A DNA stretch of 64,000 bases from DAISJI01 sp964559835 (GCA_964559835.1 CAZLJE010000018.1:1-64000); one strand, 5' to 3'. Shown: positions 52,454-60,424, numbered from the stretch's first letter. Numbers and translations are program-made. Notes: generated by a model not told the origin, from the sequence alone.

Positions 52454-53134
52454 ATGTACGTCATCGAGATTTACCGGTCGATACAAGGCGAGAGCTCCTT
52501 TACCGGGATGCCGTGTACCTTCGTGCGCCTGGCCGGGTGCAACCTGCGCTGCGACTGGTGTGACAGCGAATACACCTTCACGGGCGGACGGAAGATGTCG
52601 CTCGAAGCGGTGGAGGAGGAAGTAAGGCGACTTTCGCCCACGGGGCTGGTGGAGATCACCGGCGGCGAGCCGATGCTCCAGGAGAGCGAGGTCGTGCCGC
52701 TGATGGAGCGGCTGCTCGCATCGGAGTACGAGGTGTTGCTGGAGACGAGCGGCGAGCGTCCGCTGGAGCGCGTGCCGAATGCGGTGCACAAGATCGTGGA
52801 CGTGAAGTGCCCGGATTCCGGAGAATTCGGCACATTCCGCGTGGAAAACCTGGCGGCGCTCGGTCCGGCGGATGAGGTGAAATTTGTCATCGCATCGCGC
52901 GCCGACTACGATTTCGCCCGGGACTTTACGCGCGGCCACGAGCTGGTGCGGCGGACGGGCGGAGTGATCTTCTCGCCCGCGTTCCGTAAGGATGCGCGCG
53001 AGGCTCGCGATGCATCGCACTGCCTGGTCGATCCTCGCGAATTGGCGGAGTGGATCGTGGAGGACGGGCTGACCGTGCGCCTGGGGCTGCAGATCCACAA
53101 GTTCATCTGGGCGCCGGAAACGAAGGGCGTGTAA
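52454..53134 (+). CDS. queE: 7-carboxy-7-deazaguanine synthase QueE
   Basis: Radical SAM enzyme making CDG from carboxytetrahydropterin. 226 residues from ATG at 52454. Radical SAM cysteines Cys29, Cys33, Cys36 (CNLRCDWC), preceded by IYRSIQGESSFTGMP and followed by EITGGEPMLQ (SAM binding) and IHKFIW near the end. In-frame upstream residues from 52190 are rejected because they translate the hairpin repeat. queC follows 75 bases later. Confidence 0.96.
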   Translation: MYVIEIYRSIQGESSFTGMPCTFVRLAGCNLRCDWCDSEYTFTGGRKMSLEAVEEEVRRLSPTGLVEITGGEPMLQESEVVPLMERLLASEYEVLLETSGERPLERVPNAVHKIVDVKCPDSGEFGTFRVENLAALGPADEVKFVIASRADYDFARDFTRGHELVRRTGGVIFSPAFRKDAREARDASHCLVDPRELAEWIVEDGLTVRLGLQIHKFIWAPETKGV

Positions 53135-53209
53135 GGAATCGCCGATTGTCGATTGACGATTGCCGATTGGAAAATGATGACCGCAGGGGACGCAGAGGTA
53201 CACAGGGTC

Positions 53210-53944
53210 ATGCCGAAACAGAGCCGAAAACGTGCCGTGGTCCTGCTTAGTGGAGGCATGGATTCGTGCGTCTGTGCGGCGATTGGGGCGCGCGATTACG
53301 ACACGTCGGCGATGCACGTCATGTATGGCCAGCGGACGGAGGAGCGAGAGCGCCGCGCATTCGAGGGGATCTGCGACCGTTTGGGTATCGAGCGGCGCAT
53401 GGTGTTGAAGATCGACGCATTGCGGCTGATCGGGGGCTCGGCGCTGACGGACAGCAATATCACGGTGCCGAACGCAGCGAGCGGTTTCGGCGGCCGTACA
53501 CCCGATGCCGAAAGCCGGGAGCCGAAAGCCGAGCTCCAAGTTCCCATCACGTATGTCCCCTTTCGCAACGCGCATTTTCTGAGCGCGGCGGTGAGTTGGG
53601 CGGAGGTTCTGGGGGCGGAGCGTATCCTGATCGGCGCCGTAGAGCAGGACAGCTCGGGGTATCCGGACTGCCGTCCGGCGTACTACGCAGCATTCAATGA
53701 GGTCATTCGAACGGGCACCGCGGAAGGCAATATCCGCATCGAGACCCCATTGATACATAAGAAGAAGTCGGAGATTGTGACGCTTGGCCTTGAATTGGGC
53801 GCTCCGTTCGATTTAACGTGGAGTTGCTACAGCCGGGAGGACCGGGCATGCGGGACGTGCGAAAGCTGTGTTTTGCGCCTGCGTGCCTTCGCCGCGGCGG
53901 GCGCAAGCGATCCGGTCCCTTATGCGACGGTCGCGATGCAATGA
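53210..53944 (+). CDS. queC: 7-cyano-7-deazaguanine synthase QueC
   Basis: ATP-dependent conversion of CDG to preQ0. 244 residues from ATG at 53210; the 5' side contains a GCAGGGGACGCAGAGG repeat, so the earlier TTG is not preferred. P-loop SGGMDS (14-19), MYGQRTEERE, TYVPFRNAHFLSAAVSWAE, GAVEQDSSGYPDCRPAYY, TPLIHKKKSEIV and zinc cysteines Cys206, Cys214, Cys217, Cys220. Odd: residues about 99-109 (DAESREPKAEL) are encoded by a GCCGAAAGCCGGGAGCCGAA tandem repeat, just before the ITYVP motif, and lengthen that loop. Confidence 0.96.
   Translation: MPKQSRKRAVVLLSGGMDSCVCAAIGARDYDTSAMHVMYGQRTEERERRAFEGICDRLGIERRMVLKIDALRLIGGSALTDSNITVPNAASGFGGRTPDAESREPKAELQVPITYVPFRNAHFLSAAVSWAEVLGAERILIGAVEQDSSGYPDCRPAYYAAFNEVIRTGTAEGNIRIETPLIHKKKSEIVTLGLELGAPFDLTWSCYSREDRACGTCESCVLRLRAFAAAGASDPVPYATVAMQ
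53504..53534 (+). repeat. In-frame tandem repeat inside queC
   Basis: GCCGAAAGCCGGGAGCCGAA then AGCCGAGC, units of (GG)AGCCGAA. It encodes AESREPKAE in a loop that is short in most QueC proteins. Confidence 0.6.
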
Positions 53945-53989
53945 GTCTGGCGCGCGGTGCGCGCACAAAAGTTTAGCCGGAGGGCGGAA

Positions 53990-55081
53990 ATGAAACGCAA
54001 TCTTATGGTATTAGTGGCGGCGCTGATCCTGGCAGCTGTTGCTGTGCCGTCGGCAGTGGCGCAGATGGGCGTGGTCAAAGGCGTGGTCAAGGACCGCGAG
54101 GGCAAGCCCATGGCGGGCGTGCAGGTGCAGTTCACGGGCATCGAGAACGGACGCAAGCTGCAGCTCAAGACCGACAAGAAGGGCGAGTATTACTCGCTCG
54201 GCGTGCAGACGGGAAAGTACAACATCAACTTTTTCATTCCCGACGGGACCAAGCTGTACTCGATGAATGGCGTCACGGTCAGAGGGGATGTGGACGCGAA
54301 TACCTTCGATCTCGACATGGCGAAGGAGGCTGCGGCGGCACAGCAGCAGATGTCGCCTGAGCAGCAAAAACAGATCGAACAGGCGCAGAAGGAAAACGCC
54401 AAGATCAAAGGGTTGAATGAAAAGCTGGCGGCGGCGGCACAGGCACAGGATGCCGGCAACTTCGAGCAGGCCGTCGCTACCCTGAACGAAGCCACGCAGC
54501 TGGACCCGACCCGCGATCTGCTCTGGTTCAAGCTCGCGGACGCCAACCGTGCCTGGGCGAGCAAGACGACCGGCGATGCGGCGGCGCAGAAGGAGCGCTA
54601 TAACGCCGCCATCGAGGCGTATAAGAAGGCGATCGCGATCAAGCCGACCGGCGCTTACTTCAACAACATGGCCGAAGCCATGGCGAAGACCGGCGACACG
54701 CCGGGTGCGATCGCGGCATACGCGCAGGCGGCGCAGATCGATCCCGCGGATGCCAGCAAGTACTATTTCAACGAAGGCGCCGTGCTCACCAACACGGGCA
54801 AGGTGGATGAAGCCGTGGCCGCTTTCGACAAGGCGATCCAGGCCGACCCCACCAAGCCCGAGCCGTATTACTGGAAGGGCGTCAACCTGATGGGCAAGGC
54901 GACCATTAAAGGCGACAAGATGGAAGCTCCGGCCGGAACCGCCGAGGCGTTCAACAAGTACCTGGAACTGGCGCCAAACGGTCCCATGGCGGAGCCCGCC
55001 AAGCAAATGCTGGATTCGATGGGCGCCAAGATCGAAACCAACTACGGGACGAAGAAGGCAGCAACGAAATCGAAAAAGTAA
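53990..55081 (+). CDS. Exported TPR protein with N-terminal carboxypeptidase-regulatory domain
   Basis: 363 residues from ATG at 53990 (GGAGGGCGG upstream). Signal peptide ending AVAQ. A CarboxypepD_reg-like beta-sandwich (GVVKGVVKDREGKPMAGVQVQF ... KGEYYSLGVQTGKYNI), a Gln-rich helical linker (SPEQQKQIEQAQKENAKIKG), then three or four TPRs (FEQAVATLNEATQLDPTRDL, YNAAIEAYKKAIAIKPTGAY, VDEAVAAFDKAIQADPTKPE). Lysine-rich end. A periplasmic protein-interaction scaffold; partner unknown. Followed by a good terminator. Confidence 0.88.
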   Translation: MKRNLMVLVAALILAAVAVPSAVAQMGVVKGVVKDREGKPMAGVQVQFTGIENGRKLQLKTDKKGEYYSLGVQTGKYNINFFIPDGTKLYSMNGVTVRGDVDANTFDLDMAKEAAAAQQQMSPEQQKQIEQAQKENAKIKGLNEKLAAAAQAQDAGNFEQAVATLNEATQLDPTRDLLWFKLADANRAWASKTTGDAAAQKERYNAAIEAYKKAIAIKPTGAYFNNMAEAMAKTGDTPGAIAAYAQAAQIDPADASKYYFNEGAVLTNTGKVDEAVAAFDKAIQADPTKPEPYYWKGVNLMGKATIKGDKMEAPAGTAEAFNKYLELAPNGPMAEPAKQMLDSMGAKIETNYGTKKAATKSKK

Positions 55082-55100
55082 TAAGGGAACATTCGAGCCG

Positions 55101-55134
55101 GCCCGGGTCGCAAGCGGCCCGGGCTTTTCGTTTT
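55101..55134 (+). terminator. Intrinsic terminator after the TPR gene
   Basis: GCCCGGG-TCGCAAGCGG-CCCGGGC followed by TTTTCGTTTT, 20 bases after the stop. Confidence 0.85.
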
Positions 55135-55137
55135 GGA

Positions 55138-55143
55138 TAGAAT
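55138..55143 (+). promoter_or_regulatory. -10-like hexamer TAGAAT before moeA
   Basis: GGATAGAATCG, 9 bases before the moeA ATG and directly after the terminator U-run, so a new transcript may begin here. No clear -35. Confidence 0.4.
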
Positions 55144-55151
55144 CGAACTGC

Positions 55152-56402
55152 ATGTCCGATGCCGCTACTTCTCGAAACGAAATCCTGACTTTTGAGCAGG
55201 CGCGCGTGGTGGTTGAGCGCGAGGCGGCGAAGGTATGTCCCAGTGAGTCTGAGCCGGTCGAGCTTCTACTTGCCGGCGGACGCGTGCTGGCGCAAACGGT
55301 CGAGGCGGACCGCGATTTCCCGCCGTTTCCGCGCGCGACTCGCGATGGCTATGCCGTCCGAGCGGCCGACGTGGCGCGGGTTCCGGCGACACTGAAGCGC
55401 GTCGGTGAGATCCGAGCTGGTGGCCCGGACTCGGGCATCAAGATAGAAGCCGGACAGGCGGCCGAGATCATGACCGGGGCTCCTGTTCCGATGGGCGCCG
55501 ATGCGGTGGTGATGGTCGAGTACACCGCGCGCGAGGGCGACTGCGTGGTGATACAACGGCCGGTCGCGAGCGGCGAAAACCTAGTGCCCACGGGTGCGGA
55601 AGCCAGGCGCGGCGCGACACTGCTTTGGGCGGGAACTCGCCTGACGCCGGCGGCCATTGCCGTTGCCGGATCGTGCGGTTATCACGAACTGCGGGTTTAC
55701 CGGCGTCCTCGGGTAGCGATCCTTTCGACCGGCGATGAACTGGTGGACGTCGCCGCTGATCCCGGGCCGAACCAAATCCGCAATTCCAACTCGTACTCGC
55801 TGGCCGCGCAGGTGCAGCGTGCGGGCGGCGATCCGGTGGTGCTGCCCATCGCGCCGGACGAACCGAACCAGTTGGGCAAGCTGATCGAGGAAGGGCTCGC
55901 GGCGGATCTACTGCTGATGTCGGGCGGCGTCAGCATGGGCAAGTACGACCTCGTCGAGCAGGTGCTGGGCGAGCTGGGCGCGGAATTCTTCTTTACCGGC
56001 GCGGCGATCCAGCCGGGCAAGCCGATCGTATTCGGCGCCGCTCCACCACGACGCGGCGCAGATCCGACTTACTTCTTTGGACTGCCGGGAAATCCGGTTT
56101 CGACGATGGTGTGCTTCGAGCTGTTTGCCCGCACCGTGCTGGAAGCGCTCGCCGGGGCAGTACCACGAAAGATGGTGTTTGTGCAGGCGCGGTTGAAGTC
56201 GGACATGAAAACAAAGACCGGACTGACGCGGTTTCTTCCCGCGCTACTCAGCGGAGAATACGAGCGGGCCGAGGTCGAACTGGTAAAGTGGCAGGGGTCG
56301 GGCGACATGGCGGCGACGGCGCGCGCGAATTGCTATTTAGTTGTTCCGCCCAATCGCGAAGTGCTTAGGGCAGGCGAGATGGTCTCGGTGCTGTTGCAGT
56401 AA
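55152..56402 (+). CDS. moeA: Molybdopterin molybdenumtransferase MoeA
   Basis: Inserts molybdate into adenylated molybdopterin. 416 residues, ATG start. Domain I-III features: DFPPFPRATRDGYAVRAADV, GQAAEIMTGAPVPMGADAVV, ILSTGDELVD, NQIRNSNSYSLAAQVQRAGG (split in the family logo), LLMSGGVSMGKYDLVE and FGLPGNPVSTMVCFELF, then a short domain IV. All MoeA signature stretches are present. First of three Moco genes here (moeA, moaC, mogA). Confidence 0.96.
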   Translation: MSDAATSRNEILTFEQARVVVEREAAKVCPSESEPVELLLAGGRVLAQTVEADRDFPPFPRATRDGYAVRAADVARVPATLKRVGEIRAGGPDSGIKIEAGQAAEIMTGAPVPMGADAVVMVEYTAREGDCVVIQRPVASGENLVPTGAEARRGATLLWAGTRLTPAAIAVAGSCGYHELRVYRRPRVAILSTGDELVDVAADPGPNQIRNSNSYSLAAQVQRAGGDPVVLPIAPDEPNQLGKLIEEGLAADLLLMSGGVSMGKYDLVEQVLGELGAEFFFTGAAIQPGKPIVFGAAPPRRGADPTYFFGLPGNPVSTMVCFELFARTVLEALAGAVPRKMVFVQARLKSDMKTKTGLTRFLPALLSGEYERAEVELVKWQGSGDMAATARANCYLVVPPNREVLRAGEMVSVLLQ

Positions 56403-56403
56403 G

Positions 56404-56482
56404 AGCGTATTCCGTATCCCGTATTCCGGCCCTGGAGTCGCGACGGAATGCGACATACGGAATACGAAATACGGAATACGAG
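56404..56482. repeat. Hairpin of short-period repeats (GTATTCC family)
   Basis: Left arm GCGTATTCCGTATCCCGTAT then TCCGG, right arm GACATACGGAATACGAAATA then CGGAATACG. It begins right after the moeA stop and ends seven bases before the next small gene. Confidence 0.8.
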
Positions 56483-56488
56483 TTTGCG

Positions 56489-56635
56489 GTGGATCAACGA
56501 AAACTGTTCTGGATCATCTTCACGTTGCTCAGCCTGCTGCTGGACTTTGTCCTGCCGCTGATGTGGGGATTGATCGCGAGCGTGCCGCTGCTGTTCATCT
56601 GCTGGTGGATCGTGTACCGGAGCGGGTGGGTGTAG
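56489..56635 (+). CDS. Tiny two-helix membrane protein
   Basis: 48 residues from GTG at 56489: MDQRKLFWIIFTLLSLLLDF, then VLPLMWGLIASVPLLFICWW and a short IVYRSGWV end. Two membrane helices joined by a Pro. It lies between moeA and moaC; no family recognised. The frame shows consistent codon use and a proper topology (basic residues at the N-terminal side and after helix 2). Confidence 0.6.
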   Translation: MDQRKLFWIIFTLLSLLLDFVLPLMWGLIASVPLLFICWWIVYRSGWV

Positions 56636-56721
56636 CATTCTTGATTTTCGATTTTTGATTTTTGATTGCAAGGGCTACAGTCGCCCTCCGCAGCAGCAAT
56701 CCGGGTAAGAGCTAACAGCTA

Positions 56722-57222
56722 ATGGCTAAGAGCCTTTCGCATTACGACAAATCCGGACGCGCACGCATGGTGGACGTCTCGGCCAAACAGAAGACCTCGC
56801 GCGAAGCCGAAGCGTCGGCGTTCGTGGCGATGAAGCCGGAAGTGGTGCGCGCTCTCTCGAAGAATCCCAAGGGCGACCCGCTGGAAGTCGCGCGGGTTGC
56901 GGGGATCATGGCTGCGAAGCGCACTTCGGAGCTGATACCGATGTGCCATCCGCTGCCGCTCAGCGTCGTTGATGTGACCGCGGAAGTGTGCCAGAATGGC
57001 GTCGCTATTGCCTCCCGAGTCGCTACCACGGCTGTTACCGGCGTGGAAATGGAAGCGCTGGTGGCCGCCAGCGTCGCCGCGCTCACCGTTTACGACATGT
57101 GCAAAGCCCTCGACAAAGGCATCGAGATCCGCGAGGTCGTGTTGCAGCGCAAGACGGGCGGCAAGAGCGGGGATTACAGGCGTCAGGCCACAGGTGTCAG
57201 CGGTCAGGCAAAGAAGAAGTGA
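56722..57222 (+). CDS. moaC: Cyclic pyranopterin monophosphate synthase MoaC
   Basis: Works with MoaA in the first step of molybdopterin synthesis. 166 residues, ATG start. Motifs: MVDVSAKQKTSREA, VARVAGIMAAKRTSELIPMCHPLPL with the catalytic His/Lys set, VTGVEMEALVAASVAALTVYDM in parts, and IREVVLQRKTGGKSGDY. The C-terminal YRRQATGVSGQAKKK is encoded by GTCAGG-type tandem repeats (57180-57210) and is not part of the usual protein. Confidence 0.96.
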   Translation: MAKSLSHYDKSGRARMVDVSAKQKTSREAEASAFVAMKPEVVRALSKNPKGDPLEVARVAGIMAAKRTSELIPMCHPLPLSVVDVTAEVCQNGVAIASRVATTAVTGVEMEALVAASVAALTVYDMCKALDKGIEIREVVLQRKTGGKSGDYRRQATGVSGQAKKK

Positions 57223-57227
57223 TTTGA

Positions 57228-57243
57228 TCCGCGTTCATCCGCG
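57228..57243 (+). repeat. Direct repeat, copy 1 (TCCGCGTTCATCCGCG)
   Basis: 16 bases, five bases after the moaC stop. An exact copy in the same orientation is at 58496-58511, so the two genes in between are flanked by direct repeats. Confidence 0.75.
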
Positions 57244-57270
57244 GAATCCGCGGCAAGGTTTTAGGTTTTC

Positions 57271-58023
57271 ATGCATTCCAACGTTAAGGTCCTGCTGGTG
57301 GATGACAACCCGATGGTGCTCGGGCTGCTGACCAACGCGCTGTCCCAGGCCGCCAAGGTGTCGACCGCCAGCGACGGCGCCGATGCCCTCATGCGCGTCA
57401 TTGACGAACCGTTCGACCTCATCGTCACCGACTACCAGATGCCCGGCATGGATGGCCGCCAGTTGCTGGAGAAAATCCGCTCGCGTTCGGCGACTTCGCG
57501 CATTCCCGTGATCCTCATCGCCAGCAAAACCGACCTGACGGAAAAATTGAAGATGCTGCAGGACGCGGTCGAAGACTTTGTCGAGAAGCCGTTTTTCGTG
57601 AAAGAAGCCGCGGGGCGGATCAAGCGCATCATCGACAAGATCGCCCTGGAAAAGATGGCGAAAGAGGCGCCCGCGTCCGACGGCACGCTGCGCGGCAGCC
57701 TGGCGCAGATGAACGTGCTCGACCTGCTCCAGTCGCTCGACATGGGGAAGAAGACCTGCCAGCTGACGCTCACAAACAACAGCGACCGCTGCGACATGTA
57801 CTTCGCCGATGGCCAGATCAATCACGCCGTATATGGCGCGGTGAAGGGCGATGAAGCGGTGTACAAGGTCCTGAGCTGGCAAGGCGGCAACTTCCAGCTC
57901 GACTTCAACGGCCAGAGCGACGAACAGACCACCACCCGCTCCACCCAAGGCCTGCTCATGGAAGGCCTGCGCCTCCTCGACGAATCGGCGAGAGAGGGTG
58001 AAGAGGACGTTTTAGAGGCTTGA
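57271..58023 (+). CDS. Response regulator with DUF4388 (PATAN) domain
   Basis: 250 residues, ATG start. Receiver domain (1-120) with acidic pair in VDDN, phospho-accepting Asp54 in VTDYQMPGMDG, and the Lys of EKPFFVKE. C-terminal DUF4388/PATAN domain (about 140-245): LRGSLAQMNVLDLLQSLDMGKKTCQLTL, MYFADGQINHAVYG, GDEAVYKVLSWQGGNFQLDF (in parts). PATAN domains mediate protein contacts in motility and gliding signalling. No DNA-binding domain. The kinase is not adjacent. Confidence 0.9.
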   Translation: MHSNVKVLLVDDNPMVLGLLTNALSQAAKVSTASDGADALMRVIDEPFDLIVTDYQMPGMDGRQLLEKIRSRSATSRIPVILIASKTDLTEKLKMLQDAVEDFVEKPFFVKEAAGRIKRIIDKIALEKMAKEAPASDGTLRGSLAQMNVLDLLQSLDMGKKTCQLTLTNNSDRCDMYFADGQINHAVYGAVKGDEAVYKVLSWQGGNFQLDFNGQSDEQTTTRSTQGLLMEGLRLLDESAREGEEDVLEA

Positions 58024-58103
58024 GGGACAAGGGGCGAGGAAAGAGGGTCGCACCTTGGAACACAGCACGTTATGACGGTGTCTGAGCTGTAAGAGGCAGC
58101 GTT

Positions 58104-58487
58104 ATGCGTATCTGTGTTGCAGCGATTATTCTGCTCGTAGCCACTCATCTGTTCGCGTCCGAGCGCAGAAGTGCCGATAACGGTCAGCGAATCATCTGCA
58201 CGACTGTACATGGCAAGATCATCAAATTGGTCAAGCCTGTTTACCCTCCCAACGCCGCGGCTCATGGAATTCGCGGGAAAGTGACGTTGCAAGTTTCAAT
58301 CAATGAGCGGGGAGAGCCGACGAACATCCGTTTTATGGACGGCAACCCGATTTTTGCAGAGTCCGCTTTGGATGCCGTAAGGCAGTGGAAATGGAAGCCT
58401 CTCAAGCCGAACGGAGTGGCGGTTCCCGTGGACACATCTGTCACCGTGAACTATGTACCTAGGCGGACGAAGAAATCGAGAACATAA
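58104..58487 (+). CDS. Exported TonB C-terminal-domain protein
   Basis: 127 residues, ATG start. Signal peptide RICVAAIILLVATHLFA, then a TonB_C domain: KPVYPPNAAAHGIRGKVTLQVSINERGEP, IRFMDGNPIFAESALDAVRQWKWKPLKPNG and a final strand TVNYVPRR. It has no proline-rich spanner and no helix other than the signal peptide, so it is not a full energy transducer. It may be a periplasmic or surface stand-alone TonB_C protein, a type frequent in Acidobacteria. Confidence 0.82.
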   Translation: MRICVAAIILLVATHLFASERRSADNGQRIICTTVHGKIIKLVKPVYPPNAAAHGIRGKVTLQVSINERGEPTNIRFMDGNPIFAESALDAVRQWKWKPLKPNGVAVPVDTSVTVNYVPRRTKKSRT

Positions 58488-58495
58488 GATTTTGG

Positions 58496-58511
58496 TCCGC
58501 GTTCATCCGCG
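58496..58511 (+). repeat. Direct repeat, copy 2 (TCCGCGTTCATCCGCG)
   Basis: Nine bases after the TonB_C gene. Same orientation as copy 1 at 57228. Continues into TTGATCAGCGGCTG and then CCAATCGGTAATCAGCAATC units. Confidence 0.75.
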
Positions 58512-58621
58512 TTGATCAGCGGCTGATTTGGCTTCCAATCGGTAATCAGCAATCGACAATGGCGTTGTTTTCCTTCGCGCCCCTTTGCGTCCTTTGCGGT
58601 GTTCTTTTACTCTGACGGCGC

Positions 58622-59104
58622 ATGAATTTCACCGCCGCCGTGCTCACCATCAGCGACCGCTCTGCCGCAGGAGAACGTCCTGATAAGTCGGGTCCCGCCG
58701 TTGTCGCCGCGTTGGAGGAGGCGGGCTTCCGCATCATCGCTGCCGACATCCTTCCCGACGAGCGCGCGCGCATCGAAGCGTCTCTGATCCAACTCAGCGA
58801 GACCGTAAACCTGATCGTCACCTCGGGCGGCACCGGCATCGCAGCCCGAGATGTCACGCCGGAAGCGACGCGCGCTGTCGCGGACAAAATCATCGAAGGG
58901 ATGGCGGAGCGCATGAGGGCCGAAGGAGCGAAGAAGACGCCGCTGGCCGCGCTCAGCCGTGGTGTATGCGCGATCCGCGGCAATGCGCTGATCGTGAATG
59001 TACCCGGAAGTCCGACGGCGGCTGTCGAATCGCTCGAAGCCGTGCTGTCGCTGCTGCCGCACGCGCTGGAACTGCTCGCGGGAAATACGGACCACAAGGT
59101 CTAG
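58622..59104 (+). CDS. mogA: Molybdopterin adenylyltransferase (MogA/MoaB family)
   Basis: Adenylates molybdopterin before MoeA acts. 160 residues, ATG start. AVLTISDRSAAGERPDKSGP, ILPDERARIEASLI, LIVTSGGTGIAARDVTPEAT (GGTG with catalytic Asp), LSRGVCAIRGNALIVNVPGSP. MogA and MoaB cannot be told apart by sequence alone here. A GCGGAGGATGCAGAGG...CCTCTGCGTACTCTGTG hairpin follows (59104-59155). Confidence 0.93.
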   Translation: MNFTAAVLTISDRSAAGERPDKSGPAVVAALEEAGFRIIAADILPDERARIEASLIQLSETVNLIVTSGGTGIAARDVTPEATRAVADKIIEGMAERMRAEGAKKTPLAALSRGVCAIRGNALIVNVPGSPTAAVESLEAVLSLLPHALELLAGNTDHKV

Positions 59105-59170
59105 ACGCGGAGGATGCAGAGGAATCATTTTCAACAAACCTCTGCGTACTCTGTGTCCAAACCCACTTGG

Positions 59171-59176
59171 TAAAAT
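59171..59176 (+). promoter_or_regulatory. -10-like TAAAAT before the DedA gene
   Basis: GGTAAAATCG, 6 bases before the TTG start of the DedA-type gene. No -35 recognised. Confidence 0.25.
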
Positions 59177-59182
59177 CGAACC

Positions 59183-59818
59183 TTGGGCACGATCAAAAGA
59201 CTTATCGCCAAGTGGACCCTTTTCCTCTGGACGCTGCTGAAGCCGCTGGGCGCCTGGGGTGTGTTCGCCATTGCCGCTATCGATTCGGCGGCGCTGGGAA
59301 TGCCTCTGGACGCGGTGGTCGGCGGATACGTTTACCTCCAACCGCGCAAATTCTGGCTTTACGCCATGATGGCATCGGCAGGCTCGGCCATCGGCAGTCT
59401 CATCATCTACGTCATCGGTTACCACATGGGCGAGCTCGTGCTCGAGAAAAGGTTGGGTAAGGAGAAATTCCTGCGCATCCAGGCCCGTTTCGAGAAGCAC
59501 CAGTTTCTCGCGCTCGCCGTTCCCTCGCTGATGCCGCCGCCTTTCCCGTTCAAGCTGTTCGCACTGTCAGCGGCGGTGTTCGAGATGCACTGGACGCACT
59601 ACCTGGCGGCGATCTTCGTCGGGCGCGTGGTGCGATTCATGATCCTGTCCATGCTGGTGGTGTTCTTCGGGCCGTCGGCTGTGGGGATGATCGCAACCAT
59701 GTTCCAGCGCCACGCGGGACCGACCGCGGCAGCGCTGGCCGTTATCGCGGCGCTCGTTTTGTTCTTCGTATTCAGGAAAAGAAGAAGAACAAGACTAGCC
59801 ACGGATTTGCACGGATAA
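59183..59818 (+). CDS. DedA/VTT-domain membrane protein
   Basis: 211 residues, TTG start. SNARE-associated (VTT) domain: LGMPLDAVVGGYVYLQPRKFW, SAGSAIGSLIIYVIGYHMGE, RFEKHQFLALAVPSLMPPPFPFK, AAIFVGRVVRFMILSMLVVFFG. Family members flip lipid carriers such as undecaprenyl phosphate or phosphatidyl lipids. The conserved Arg in GRVVRF is present; the first acidic site (Asp of IDSAALGMPLD) is partly kept. The last six residues ATDLHG come from an ACGGATTTGCACGGATAAAC repeat. Confidence 0.88.
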   Translation: MGTIKRLIAKWTLFLWTLLKPLGAWGVFAIAAIDSAALGMPLDAVVGGYVYLQPRKFWLYAMMASAGSAIGSLIIYVIGYHMGELVLEKRLGKEKFLRIQARFEKHQFLALAVPSLMPPPFPFKLFALSAAVFEMHWTHYLAAIFVGRVVRFMILSMLVVFFGPSAVGMIATMFQRHAGPTAAALAVIAALVLFFVFRKRRRTRLATDLHG

Positions 59819-59902
59819 ACACGGATCAAAAAACAAAAATAAAAGGGCCTCGACTCTTGAGGCCCCTTCGGTTTATCCATGTGGAATCCGTGAAATCCGT
59901 GG
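59799..59902. repeat. Hairpin of CCACGGAT repeats around a terminator stem
   Basis: Left arm CCACGGATTTGCACGGATAA then ACACGGATC, right arm GTTTATCCATGTGGAATCCG then TGAAATCCGTGG. The centre (59845-59866) is GGGCCTC-GACTCTT-GAGGCCC, a terminator for the minus-strand gene (followed there by TTTTATTTTTG). The left arm encodes the end of the DedA protein. Confidence 0.8.
59845..59866 (-). terminator. Intrinsic terminator of the DUF6580 gene
   Basis: Minus strand: GGGGCCTC-AAGAGTC-GAGGCCC followed by TTTTATTTTTG, 43 bases after the stop codon. It may work on the plus strand too. Confidence 0.7.
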
Positions 59903-59908
59903 CCGGTG

Positions 59909-60424
59909 TTAGGCCGTTTGCCGCGCGTGCTGCGGTTTCAGCGCCGCGATCACGGCCGGGATGGCGAACAGGATCGCGGTGAACAGCACGTCCGACAGCA
60001 CTTCGCGCTGGAAGAACGGCAGTCCGGCAGCGTAGCAAACCATCAGCCCGCTCAACGTCTTCGGATACATCTGCCACACCGCCCAGACGGCGAAGTTGCT
60101 GACGAGGAAGAACGAGACGGCGGCCGCCAGCGATGCGCCGAAGATCCGCGCCGGCGCGTGGTTACGGCGCAGCAGCATGCCGAGGCCGATCATCGCGGCA
60201 TACCAGGCGAAGGTCACGAGGTGATCGGGCGTGAGCGACATGCCGTAGCGGACGGTCGTCAGATAGACGTCTGAGCCCGCAAGCAACAGGACCGGGAGCC
60301 ACGCCCAACGCTTCGGGCCCTTGGCGCCGAAGAAGAGCAGCGACGCAGCCACGGGCGTGACGCTGAAGGTGTGGGGCAGCAGGCGGAACGCGACAGCGAT
60401 GATGACGAACACAACAGCGAGCAT
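59909..60424 (-). CDS. DUF6580-type membrane protein (putative transport)
   Basis: 171 residues from ATG at 60424 with GAGGTG upstream. Five or so helices: MLAVVFVIIAVAFRLLPHTF, SVTPVAASLLFFGAKGPKRW, AWLPVLLLAGSDVYLTTVRY, VTFAWYAAMIGLGMLLRR, AVSFFLVSNFAVWAVWQMYP. The RLLPHxxxxTPVAA and SNFAVW motifs match the DUF6580 family, related to ECF-type substrate-binding membrane proteins. Substrate unknown. Confidence 0.7.
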   Translation of the reverse strand: MLAVVFVIIAVAFRLLPHTFSVTPVAASLLFFGAKGPKRWAWLPVLLLAGSDVYLTTVRYGMSLTPDHLVTFAWYAAMIGLGMLLRRNHAPARIFGASLAAAVSFFLVSNFAVWAVWQMYPKTLSGLMVCYAAGLPFFQREVLSDVLFTAILFAIPAVIAALKPQHARQTA

